Below are positions 1 through 7,533 of a stretch of 64,000 nt of DNA, piece after piece. The translations under genes and the position numbers were made by a program. Positions within the stretch are counted from its first letter, which is position 1. Every line of letters starts with the position of its first letter. The notes under the pieces are model-generated. The model had not been told where the DNA came from. It did not search any database and was given only the letters and a program-made list of their open reading frames with translations. Source of the stretch: Pseudomonas sp. J452 (lineage in GTDB: Bacteria > Pseudomonadota > Gammaproteobacteria > Pseudomonadales > Pseudomonadaceae); contig NZ_CP088294.1 in NCBI RefSeq assembly GCF_024666525.1, positions 62,001 through 126,000 on the forward strand. The letters are read 5' to 3'.

Positions 1-558
<558 letters not shown>

Positions 559-586
559 CAATCTCAGCCATGAAAAAGCCCGCCGG

Positions 587-604
587 TTCAGACTGTGTGA
601 AAAC
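587..604 (+). repeat. Left terminal inverted repeat of the IS
   Basis: This 18-bp sequence is the exact reverse complement of 2087-2104. It marks the left end of the element, 28 bp after the nadC stop codon. Confidence 0.85.
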
Positions 605-666
605 CTAGCCGCCTGAGGCCGAGCTGGAGACAATGCCCGTATCGATTGATATGGGCATTGTCGTTT

Positions 667-2038
667 ATGGGTTACATCCAGGGAGAGGCGCGGGGTCAGG
701 ACAGTCTGTTTCCGCCATCGGTGGAAGAACTGGTTCCCGAGGATCACCTAGTACAAGTGATTGAAGCCTATGTGGTGCGGCTGAATCTGCAGGTTTTGGG
801 CTTCAGCAAGGCACAGCCGCAGAAGACGGACCGTCCGCCCTACGACCCGACGGACCTGTTCAAGCTCTATCTGTACGGCTACTTTCAGCGCATCCGCTCC
901 TCGCGGTGCCTGGAGGCCGAGTGCCAGCGCAATGTTGAGGTGATTTGGCTGTTGGGGCGATTGACCCCGGACTTCAAGACGATTGCTGATTTTCGCAAGG
1001 ACAACGGCCCAGCTTCCAGGCAACCTGCCAGGCCTTCGTGCAGCTCTGCCGCCAGGTGGACTGATCAGCGGCCAATCGGTGGCCATCAACGGCAGCAAGC
1101 TCCAGGCAGTAGCGTCACAACGCAAGCACCTGAGTCTGGCGAAACTTAAACACCAACAAACCAAACTGGAGGCGCAGATTGCCCGCTATCTGGCGGAGCT
1201 GGACGCGACTGATCGCAGCGAAGCGACTGAAGGAGTTGATCGCAGCGCAGTCAAGGCCGCACGGCCCAGGTGCTGATGAAGACGAGGCTCGTCTGATGCG
1301 CACCCATCAAGGGGCCAGGGTGGCCTACAACGTACAGACCGCAGTGAATGGTGAGCACTGCCTGATCCTGCACAATGTGATCACACAGGAGGGTGGCGAC
1401 AACCAGCAACTGGAGCCCATGGCCAAGGCCTCCCAGGTGGTGCTAGAGCAGGCGCAATTGACGGTTACGGCTGATGCCGGCTACTCCAATGGCGAGCAGC
1501 TCCAGGCCTGTGACGATGCCGGGATCGCCGCCTATGTACCGGCGAATCGGGGGATCAACAACTAGCCGCTGTTCGACCGCAGCGCCTTTACCTACGACGC
1601 GGCACAGGATCAATACCAGTGTCCGGCGGGTCAGTGGTTATCACTCAAACAGGTGAAGGGCACGCAACGCATCTATGCCGTGCGCCGCGACTGCTGCAAC
1701 TGCCCGTTGCAGCTGCAATGCACCAACGCCCGACGGCGACACATTACTCGGCATGTTCATGAAGCGGCCTTTGCGCGCATGCGGCAGCGGATGCAGGCGC
1801 ATCCGGAGATGGCGATCAGGCACCGATCCATCGTCGAACACCCCTTCGGCAACCTGAAGCAGTGGCTATTTGACAATGGCCGCTTCCTGTTGCGCCAGTT
1901 GCACGGCGCACGCACGGAAATGGCTTTGGCGGTGCAAGCCTATAACCTGAAACGGGCCATTCAGGCGCTCGGAGCCGGTCGGTTGATTGAGTTGATGAGC
2001 CGAGGAGACATCAGTTCACTTTTCTTCGCCCTGAAATG
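667..2038 (+). pseudogene. IS1182-family transposase, inactivated
   Basis: An intact homologue would be a single transposase of roughly 450-480 residues with a DDE-type catalytic core. Here the coding thread starts at ATG 667 (MGYIQGEARGQD) in frame 1. It moves to frame 3 near 1010 (FQATCQAFVQLCRQVD), to frame 2 near 1060 (LISGQSVAINGSK) and back to frame 3 near 1210 (RLKELIAAQ). It then meets an in-frame TAG at 1563-1565 after PANRGINN and resumes as PLFDRSAFTYDAAQ. Three frameshifts and one amber codon make it non-functional unless they are sequencing errors. The 3' end is uncertain because the frame reads out of the element. Confidence 0.85.
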
Positions 2039-2067
2039 CCAACGCCCCGAACCAGTCGGGGCGTTGG
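2039..2067 (+). terminator. Hairpin at the 3' end of the IS
   Basis: A 12-bp perfect stem (ccaacgccccga / tcggggcgttgg) with a 5-base loop and a short T-rich tail lies just inside the right end. It probably terminated the transposase transcript and would insulate tRNA-Thr. Confidence 0.6.
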
Positions 2068-2086
2068 TTTGGCCTGCAGTCAGCGC

Positions 2087-2104
2087 GTTTTCACACAGTC
2101 TGAA
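2087..2104 (-). repeat. Right terminal inverted repeat of the IS
   Basis: This is the exact reverse complement of the left end (587-604). The decayed transposase frame runs across it into flanking DNA, so the copy has lost its own stop codon or its proper final frame. Confidence 0.85.
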
Positions 2105-2124
2105 TGGGCGGGCTTCTTTGCATC

Positions 2125-2200
2125 TGGTGCCGGAGACAGGAATCGAACCTGCGACCTTCGCGTTACGAGTGCGCTGCTCTACCGACTGAGCTACACCGGC
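2125..2200 (-). tRNA. tRNA-Thr (anticodon CGT)
   Basis: Read on the minus strand this is a 76-nt cloverleaf with encoded CCA. It has a GCCGGTG acceptor, a GCTC/GAGC D stem, the GGTTCGATTCC T arm, T33 and anticodon CGT. It occupies the position of the tRNA-Thr that flanks pilin loci in P. aeruginosa. The anticodon stem is imperfect: base 39 is C opposite A31, where the common Pseudomonas sequence, as I remember it, has T. The inner pair of the stem is therefore lost. The gene is probably functional, but see findings. Confidence 0.93.
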
Positions 2201-2243
2201 GTAGGCTACATTCTGCCGGAGCAGGTAGCACAAATCGACACGA

Positions 2244-3164
2244 TTAAACCGCCACCTGCATCTTCTGCCGCTCGGCATCTTCAAGAATCTTGAAAAACAC
2301 GGTTTCCAGAGAAACCGCAGGCTTGACCGTCAGTACATGCCCACCCGCCATGTTCAGGCGGGCGATAAATGCCGGCAAATCAGCCTGCATCACCTCAAAC
2401 TCGAACTCGCCTTCACGCAGACACTTGGCTGCGAGCTCGAAACCGGCCTGAGCATTGAAACGCACCAGCAGACAGTCCGCCCGCTCTGCGGCCAGTTCAC
2501 GCGGTGAGCGCACGGTCAGCAACTCGCCCTTGTTGATAAAACCAAAACGATCGGCAATACGCTCCACATCGTGCAATACATGGGAGGTAAAGAAGATTGC
2601 GCCACCTTCCTTCTTGTACTCATTGAGAATATCCACCACATCCTTGCGCCCGACCGGATCGAGACCAGAAAGCGGCTCATCCAGCACCAGCAACTTAGGC
2701 TGAACGACCATGGCATGCGCCAGGGCTACTCGCTGCACATTGCCTTTGGAAAGTTCACGGATACGCCTGTTGGCATTCTCAGCTACGGAAAAACGCTCCA
2801 GCACAGACATGCACCAAGCTTTGGCATCCTTGCGCTTGATGCCATACATGGACAGCGCCATACGCAGGATTTCCAGCGGGGTGAACTGCTCGTAGAGTGC
2901 AGGGGACTCAGGCACAAACGCCAGCGGCTGACGCGCCTCAGCACGCCGCGCATCCACCCCGTAGATGCTGACCTGCCCCTGGTAATCATTGATGATGTCG
3001 AGCATCACCTTGATGGTGGTGGACTTACCAGCACCATTGGGGCCGACAAAGCCAAAGACCTCGCCTTCCGTAACATTTAAGTTGATATCACTCAGAGCGC
3101 GAAGCTGGTTACCCTTGCCGAGAAAGGTGTAGCTGACGCCATGAAACTCAAGAGCAATCGACAC
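2244..3164 (-). CDS. ABC transporter ATP-binding protein (ABC-2 exporter type)
   Basis: This 306-residue ATPase would power an ABC-2 exporter at the inner membrane. Visible motifs are Walker A GPNGAGKST near residue 41, a Q-loop region (LAFVPESPALYEQ), a degenerate signature LSKGNVQRV, Walker B LLVLDEP with D-loop SGLDP, and the H-loop TSHVLHDVERIADR. A C-terminal ~90-residue extension is typical of the CcmA/NatA class. It starts with GTG at 3164 and shares one base with the TAG of the upstream gene, so translation is probably coupled. It is the last gene of a permease, helical protein and ATPase set downstream of the pilin genes. Its DNA is less GC-rich than the flanking core genes. The substrate is unknown. 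Confidence 0.85.
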   Translation of the reverse strand: MSIALEFHGVSYTFLGKGNQLRALSDINLNVTEGEVFGFVGPNGAGKSTTIKVMLDIINDYQGQVSIYGVDARRAEARQPLAFVPESPALYEQFTPLEILRMALSMYGIKRKDAKAWCMSVLERFSVAENANRRIRELSKGNVQRVALAHAMVVQPKLLVLDEPLSGLDPVGRKDVVDILNEYKKEGGAIFFTSHVLHDVERIADRFGFINKGELLTVRSPRELAAERADCLLVRFNAQAGFELAAKCLREGEFEFEVMQADLPAFIARLNMAGGHVLTVKPAVSLETVFFKILEDAERQKMQVAV

Positions 3165-4000
3165 TAACGCTCCTCCACACCGGCGACCTTGAGCTTTTTA
3201 AGCATAAAGCGCCCATCAATAAATTCGTATCCCAGCTTAAGCGGGTCCTCTGGAAACACCTTCAACAACCCAGCCTGCAATAGTTGCAGAGGCTCTTCCA
3301 AGGCTTGCCCCATAAGTTTCTCATACTGGCGCTGAGCCTCGCGCAAGACCACCAACCCCTCCAGTCGGACTGCTCGCTTGGCGAGCATAGCTTTCAGCTT
3401 AGGGTCTCTCGTTTGATCACGCTCATTTTGCAGAAACTCAAGCGCTACGCGCTCATCCTTAATGCCTTCAACCTTAAGCATAATGGCAAATTTTCGAAAG
3501 CCAGCGGCGTTGTTGGTCGAGCGCCGCGCTGCAAGCTCTAAATACTGAACAGCAGTTTGCTTGTCTCGTTCAAAAAAATACTTATTAAAACCATAGAAAA
3601 AAGGAGGAAACTCATCCCAGAAACGACAGTCACTGGCACGCATTAGCACCAAACCACTCTCACTTTCCGCTCCCCCCCAGGCCAGCAAGCCATTCGCCAG
3701 ATAAAAGTTATCTTCGTGACAGGGATTTAGTCTAGCCACCTCATGCTGGGCCCTCGTTAAGTAGCCATTATCCACCCGCCCCCAATCAACCCCTGTAGCC
3801 GCCAGCCGCATAGTTTCCAGATTGGCCGCAAGAAAACGATCTCCACCAAATAGAAGCAACAGCACAGGAGCAGCAATAACCACGCGCCCCTCAACAGGCG
3901 GTTCAACCAAGCGCCCGAAGGCACGCCACTGAGACACAGAAGAGAAGAGAGCGAAACCCGCAAAAGCGAGAAGTAATGGAATATATCGATGGTTACGCAT
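3164..4000 (-). CDS. Membrane-anchored helical (TPR-like) protein of the ABC cassette
   Basis: I do not recognise a named family for this 278-residue protein. It has an N-terminal hydrophobic segment (about residues 6-23), a second one (about 41-53), and then a mostly alpha-helical body with repeated A/L/Y patterns resembling degenerate TPR or Sel1 helices (FYLANGLLAWGG, AVQYLELAARRSTNNA, ALEFLQNERDQ). The C terminus (FPEDPLKLGYEFIDGRFML) resembles the motif that often ends TPR-type proteins. It lies between permease and ATPase genes with gaps of 2 nt and a 1-nt overlap, so it is almost certainly a subunit or partner of that exporter. It probably faces the periplasm. Confidence 0.7.
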   Translation of the reverse strand: MRNHRYIPLLLAFAGFALFSSVSQWRAFGRLVEPPVEGRVVIAAPVLLLLFGGDRFLAANLETMRLAATGVDWGRVDNGYLTRAQHEVARLNPCHEDNFYLANGLLAWGGAESESGLVLMRASDCRFWDEFPPFFYGFNKYFFERDKQTAVQYLELAARRSTNNAAGFRKFAIMLKVEGIKDERVALEFLQNERDQTRDPKLKAMLAKRAVRLEGLVVLREAQRQYEKLMGQALEEPLQLLQAGLLKVFPEDPLKLGYEFIDGRFMLKKLKVAGVEER

Positions 4001-4002
4001 AA

Positions 4003-4812
4003 TTAGGAAAAACGCTTACGTTCAAACACCCAAATAGCCAAGCCCAGTAGAGCCAAGGCATAGCCAAAGTTACTCAGAATTAACCACGGCCAATCCAATG
4101 GGAGAAATTCTGATTTGCCATAAAGCGCCAGCATACGAATGTCCAAAGCACCAAGGTCTGGCAATAGATAACCCAAAACGCCCAAACCTGCTCGATAGCC
4201 CTCGGCATTGACAACCAAACCAGCATCACGCGTGAGCAAGTCAATAATCGAAGCATAGGATCGAGCCACAAGCATGAACCCAAAGGTACCAATCATTACA
4301 AAACTGGGTGTAGACGCCACCATCGCAACAAGGACCGCCACCGCAGTTAATACAAAAAAATCAAGAGCCATAAAAATAAAAACCGCAACATATCCCCCCC
4401 CCAACACCACAGGGGTGGCCTGAGGGTAAAAATTCCCGGCCAGCTCCACCAATACAGCCAGCACCACGGCAAGCACTAGAAGTAAAAGCAGTAAGCCCAC
4501 TAGAATTGCGGCAACCCGCCCAACCAAGAAAACCCATCTTAAATGCGGATAGGAAAGCGCCCCCAGGTAAAAGCGCTTATCAAATTCACGGGAAAATAGA
4601 TCCTGAACAAGGAAAACCAACAAAAGAGGCAACAAAATACGGATCGTCGAAAAGCCTACATCCAAGGCGACTGTTGCGGGTTGACGCCCTCCAAAATACG
4701 CAGACAAAGTTGAACTCAAGGCAACAGCCAGAATTACCCCGACGGATATCCCAATATAGTTTGCCTTAAGCATTAAGCGCATTGCGCTCAGGAAAACACT
4801 TAAAACTGGCAT
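4003..4812 (-). CDS. ABC-2 type transporter permease
   Basis: This 269-residue integral membrane protein has about six hydrophobic segments, for example IGISVGVILAVALSSTLSA near the start, ILLPLLLVFLVQDLF, LLLLLVLAVVLAVLVEL, VAVFIFMALDFFVLTAVAVLVAMV and a final LILSNFGYALALLGLAIWVF. The DLFSREFDKRFYLGALSYP loop is the type of cytosolic coupling segment found in ABC-2 permeases. It is the first gene of the three-gene exporter set and lies 119 bp beyond the stop of the PilA-C-like gene, separated from it by an intrinsic terminator. A/T-rich codons (many AAA and ATA) contrast with the pilB side. Confidence 0.75.
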   Translation of the reverse strand: MPVLSVFLSAMRLMLKANYIGISVGVILAVALSSTLSAYFGGRQPATVALDVGFSTIRILLPLLLVFLVQDLFSREFDKRFYLGALSYPHLRWVFLVGRVAAILVGLLLLLLVLAVVLAVLVELAGNFYPQATPVVLGGGYVAVFIFMALDFFVLTAVAVLVAMVASTPSFVMIGTFGFMLVARSYASIIDLLTRDAGLVVNAEGYRAGLGVLGYLLPDLGALDIRMLALYGKSEFLPLDWPWLILSNFGYALALLGLAIWVFERKRFS

Positions 4813-4890
4813 TTAGTCAACCACTACTAGAGCAACCTAAAAACGAGCACGCCAGAACTCGCCTGCAAGAAGCGCTCACTCCAAAAAACG

Positions 4891-4916
4891 AAAAAAGGGA
4901 GAAATCTCCCTTTTTT
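4891..4916 (-). terminator. Intrinsic terminator after the pilin pair
   Basis: A perfect 12-bp stem (aaaaaagggaga / tctccctttttt) with a 2-base loop starts 15 bp beyond the stop of the PilA-C-like gene. The A/T flanks provide a U tract in either direction. It should separate the abundant pilin transcript from the ABC exporter genes, which then need their own promoter or read-through. Confidence 0.8.
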
Positions 4917-4931
4917 CTAACCAAAAACCAA

Positions 4932-5387
4932 TTACTGCAAGCGACTTGCAGCAGCTGCTTCAGCATTGCTCGCACTGCAAGCCGTACCTTCGTACTGAGG
5001 AACAATTGTACCTTGGCCGCTAGAGCCGGTATAAATCACCGCACCAGTGGTTTCCGTGTACTGAGCCGGAACAAAAGGCACACAAGTCTCAACAGTCGTT
5101 GGGTTACCAAACCGGTCATCAGGACCCGCAGCAGAAGTGCAATTCAAATCTTCAACAGTGCGCGAGGTCGTGCGACCGGAAACACTGCAGGTACCAATTG
5201 AGACCTGCGAAGCATTGCACTCAACGCCAGCCATCACATTCGAAGAAAGGTTGATACTAACGTCCTCACTCAGCAAACCGTCCGGGCAATCCGAAACAGC
5301 CAACTTTCCAGAAACGTCGTACGTCACTGTAGCCTGCGCGGCGCCTGCAAGCAGCATGCAAGCAGCAAAAATAGAGAGCTTTTTCAT
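4932..5387 (-). CDS. Secreted Cys-rich protein, candidate PilA-C-like pilin partner
   Basis: This 151-residue protein starts at ATG 5387 behind GGAG, 16 nt after the stop of the short pilin. It has a Sec signal peptide (MKKLSIFAACMLLAGAAQA, cleavage before TVTY) and no type IV pilin leader or N-terminal helix. The mature ~132 residues look beta-rich with T/S/V/G and contain six cysteines (SDC, VEC, GTC, LNC, ETC, TAC), enough for three disulfides. Size and position match the globular half of a pilin supplied as a separate polypeptide, as with Geobacter PilA-C/Spc next to PilA-N. I infer that it packs on the short pilin helix. It could instead be a periplasmic chaperone or a surface adhesin. 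Confidence 0.7.
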   Translation of the reverse strand: MKKLSIFAACMLLAGAAQATVTYDVSGKLAVSDCPDGLLSEDVSINLSSNVMAGVECNASQVSIGTCSVSGRTTSRTVEDLNCTSAAGPDDRFGNPTTVETCVPFVPAQYTETTGAVIYTGSSGQGTIVPQYEGTACSASNAEAAAASRLQ

Positions 5388-5403
5388 ATAATTTTCTCCA
5401 ACC

Positions 5404-5589
5404 TTACTGAAGCGAGGATACGACGGCCGTAGTATTGTTCTTGGCATCAGCCAAGGCAGTTGAATCATTCGCCTTGGCGCGATATTCATTAAACTGCGGA
5501 ATAGCAATTGCGGCGAGAATACCGATGATCGCGATGACGATCATCAGCTCGATCAGGGTAAAGCCTTTTTGTTGCTTGAGAGACTTCAT
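5404..5589 (-). CDS. Very short type IV pilin (PilA-N-like)
   Basis: The gene encodes a 61-residue prepilin: a 9-residue leader ending in Gly, then F1-T-L-I-E5, the conserved hydrophobic helix [17 protein letters not shown] and an amphipathic tail ending SSLQ. The mature product is 52 residues, against ~140-150 for ordinary Pseudomonas pilins, so the whole globular domain is missing. This is not a simple truncation: a TAA stop, a fresh Shine-Dalgarno and a signal-peptide gene follow directly. An AGGAG lies 7 nt before ATG 5589, and a sigma-54 promoter lies about 45 bp upstream. The helix closely matches the Geobacter PilA N-terminal region as I remember it. PilD (8758-9624) should cleave the leader and PilB/PilC assemble the pilus. 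Confidence 0.9.
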   Translation of the reverse strand: MKSLKQQKGFTLIELMIVIAIIGILAAIAIPQFNEYRAKANDSTALADAKNNTTAVVSSLQ

Positions 5590-5633
5590 GGAGGAACTCC
5601 TGTGTGATTGAGGTCAACGACCTGCGTAGTACA

Positions 5634-5651
5634 AAGCAGATGCCGTGCCAA
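5634..5651 (-). promoter_or_regulatory. Sigma-54 (-24/-12) promoter of the pilin operon
   Basis: On the minus strand the sequence TTGGCACGGCATCTGC matches the RpoN consensus, with GG at -24 and GC at -12 separated by exactly 10 bases. Transcription would begin near 5624, about 35 nt before the pilin start codon. The pilA gene of P. aeruginosa is driven by RpoN with the PilS/PilR two-component system, so this fits a major-pilin gene. Confidence 0.85.
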
Positions 5652-5826
5652 CTTGCAAAACCTCTCACACAGCGCAATCCCCAGCCATCGACTCACCGCC
5701 ACATCACCACGCCGAGTCAACAACTGACGTTTTTTGTCATCCAACAATGCCACTCTTGGGCTTGGCGCCTCAACTGCGCTATAAGTTCAGCACTCCATTC
5801 TCTTTTTATCTCATTAGCGAAGCGCG

Positions 5827-7530
5827 ATGAACGATATCCCCGCCCTGACGGGCCTGGCTCGCCAACTGGTAACCGCCGAACTGCTGGACGAGCGCACTGC
5901 TGCCCAGGCCCACGCCCAGGCCTTGCGCAACAAGATCCCCCTAGTTTCTTATCTGGTGCAGAACAAACTCGCTACCAGCAGGGCCGTGGCAGAGATAGCA
6001 GCAGAACAATTCGGCGTTCCTTTCTGCGACCTCAGCGCCATCGACAAGGAAAGCCAGCCACGCGACCTGGTCAGCGAGAAACTGTGCCGCCAACACCGAG
6101 TGCTACCGCTTTATCGCCGCGGCAACAAACTGTTTGTCGCGATGTCGGACCCGACCAACCATCAGGCGGTCACCGATATACAGTTCAGCACCGGCATCAG
6201 CACCGAGGCCCTGCTGGTTGAAGACGACAAGCTGGGCGATGCGCTGGAAAAGTTCTTCGATGCCGGCAGTAGCGGCATGGAAGATCTGGCAGATGTCGAT
6301 CTCGACGGCCTGGATGTTGAAGCTGTCAATGACGACAAGGACGACGCTGGCGGCGGCGAGGCCTCCGACGATGCGCCGGTGGTTCGCTTTATCAACAAGA
6401 TGCTACTGGACGCAATTAAGGGCGGCTCTTCGGATTTGCATTTCGAACCTTATGAAAAAGCCTATCGGGTGCGCTTTCGCACGGACGGTATCCTCCATGA
6501 AGTAGCCAGACCGCCGATTCAACTGGCTAGCCGCATCTCCGCTCGTCTCAAGGTCATGGCCTCCCTCGATATCTCCGAACGGCGCAAGCCGCAGGATGGC
6601 CGAATCAAGATGAAAATTTCCAAGACAAAAGCCATCGACTTTCGAGTCAACACCCTCCCTACGCTCTGGGGAGAGAAGATTGTCATGCGGATTCTCGACC
6701 CCTCCAGCGCGCAGATGGGTATTGACGCCCTAGGCTATGAAGAAGAACAGAAGCAACTGTATCTCAATGCCCTGAAGCAGCCGCAAGGCATGATTCTGGT
6801 GACCGGGCCGACAGGTTCAGGCAAGACGGTATCGCTGTACACTGGGATCAACATCCTCAACACAGTCGACATCAATATCTCCACCGCCGAAGACCCAGTG
6901 GAAATCAACCTGGAAGGCATCAACCAAGTCAACGTCAACCCCAAGCACGGCATGGACTTCTCCCAGGCCCTTCGCGCCTTCCTGCGCCAGGATCCCGATG
7001 TGATCATGGTCGGCGAGGTGCGCGACTTGGAAACTGCAGAAATTGCAATCAAGGCCGCACAAACCGGGCACATGGTGATGTCAACCCTGCACACCAACAG
7101 CGCCGCAGAAACCCTGACCCGCCTGCGCAACATGGGCGTACCTGCTTTCAACATTGCCACCTCGGTCAACCTGATCATCGCCCAGCGCCTGGCGCGCAAG
7201 CTATGCAGCAGCTGCAAGAAGGAAGTTGATATCCCAAGGGAGACCCTAGTCAAGGAAGGTTTCCCCGAAGACAAGATCGGAAGCTTCAAGATTTACGCAC
7301 CCGTCGGTTGCGAAAACTGCAAGCATGGCTACAAAGGCCGTGTGGGTATTTATGAAGTAGTTAAAATCACACCTGCCCTGCAACGGCTTATCATGGAGGA
7401 AGGCAACTCCATTGAAATCGCCAAGCAAGCGAAAAATGATGGCTTCAATGACCTGCGCACATCCGGGCTGTTCAAGGCGATGCAAGGCATCACCAGCCTG
7501 GAAGAAGTCAACCGCGTGACCAAGGACTAA
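5827..7530 (+). CDS. pilB: Type IV pilus extension ATPase
   Basis: This 567-residue hexameric cytoplasmic ATPase drives pilin polymerisation and is the usual length for the family. An N-terminal MshEN-like domain (about 1-150) is followed by an acidic linker, the second domain and the catalytic core. Walker A GPTGSGKT is near residue 326, the Asp box lies in STAEDPVEI, Walker B is IMVGEVRD, and a His box (GHMVMSTLHTN) follows. A zinc tetra-cysteine site, CSSC with a later CENC, lies near the C terminus. It is divergent from the pilin gene across 237 bp and only 3 nt from pilC. Codon use is core-like, in contrast to the pilin cassette. Confidence 0.97.
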   Translation: MNDIPALTGLARQLVTAELLDERTAAQAHAQALRNKIPLVSYLVQNKLATSRAVAEIAAEQFGVPFCDLSAIDKESQPRDLVSEKLCRQHRVLPLYRRGNKLFVAMSDPTNHQAVTDIQFSTGISTEALLVEDDKLGDALEKFFDAGSSGMEDLADVDLDGLDVEAVNDDKDDAGGGEASDDAPVVRFINKMLLDAIKGGSSDLHFEPYEKAYRVRFRTDGILHEVARPPIQLASRISARLKVMASLDISERRKPQDGRIKMKISKTKAIDFRVNTLPTLWGEKIVMRILDPSSAQMGIDALGYEEEQKQLYLNALKQPQGMILVTGPTGSGKTVSLYTGINILNTVDINISTAEDPVEINLEGINQVNVNPKHGMDFSQALRAFLRQDPDVIMVGEVRDLETAEIAIKAAQTGHMVMSTLHTNSAAETLTRLRNMGVPAFNIATSVNLIIAQRLARKLCSSCKKEVDIPRETLVKEGFPEDKIGSFKIYAPVGCENCKHGYKGRVGIYEVVKITPALQRLIMEEGNSIEIAKQAKNDGFNDLRTSGLFKAMQGITSLEEVNRVTKD

Positions 7531-7533
7531 CCC

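Larger units (their letters stand above)
587..2104 (+). mobile_element. IS1182-like insertion sequence, degraded copy
   Basis: The element is bounded by 18-bp perfect terminal inverted repeats (587-604 and 2087-2104, starting ttcagactgtgtg). It carries one transposase reading frame, now broken. The encoded protein has the IS1182/DUF772 pattern: an N-terminal block with SLFPPSVEELVPEDH and PYDPTDLFKLYLYGYF, a central TVTADAGYSNGEQL block, and a Cys-rich segment (CCNCPLQLQC) before SIVEHPFGNLKQW. No flanking target duplication is visible. The insertion lies in the loop of the nadC terminator, immediately beside tRNA-Thr. Confidence 0.85.
573..2119 (+). terminator. nadC terminator hairpin split by an insertion sequence
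   Basis: The left arm gcccgcc (578-584, preceded by an A run at 573-577) and the right arm ggcgggc (2107-2113, followed by ttcttt) are exact reverse complements. They look like the two halves of one rho-independent terminator downstream of nadC. They are now separated by the 1518-bp element at 587-2104, which sits in what was the loop. Removing the element leaves a hairpin of 7 GC-rich pairs extended by A/T pairs, with a loop of about 4 bases. Confidence 0.7.

Noticed and set aside
5404..5589. Short pilin as a frameshifted remnant of an ordinary pilA
   Set aside because: The stop is followed by a proper ribosome site and a signal-peptide gene in another frame; the downstream protein lacks the alpha-1 helix and shows no pilin-like continuation of the first frame.
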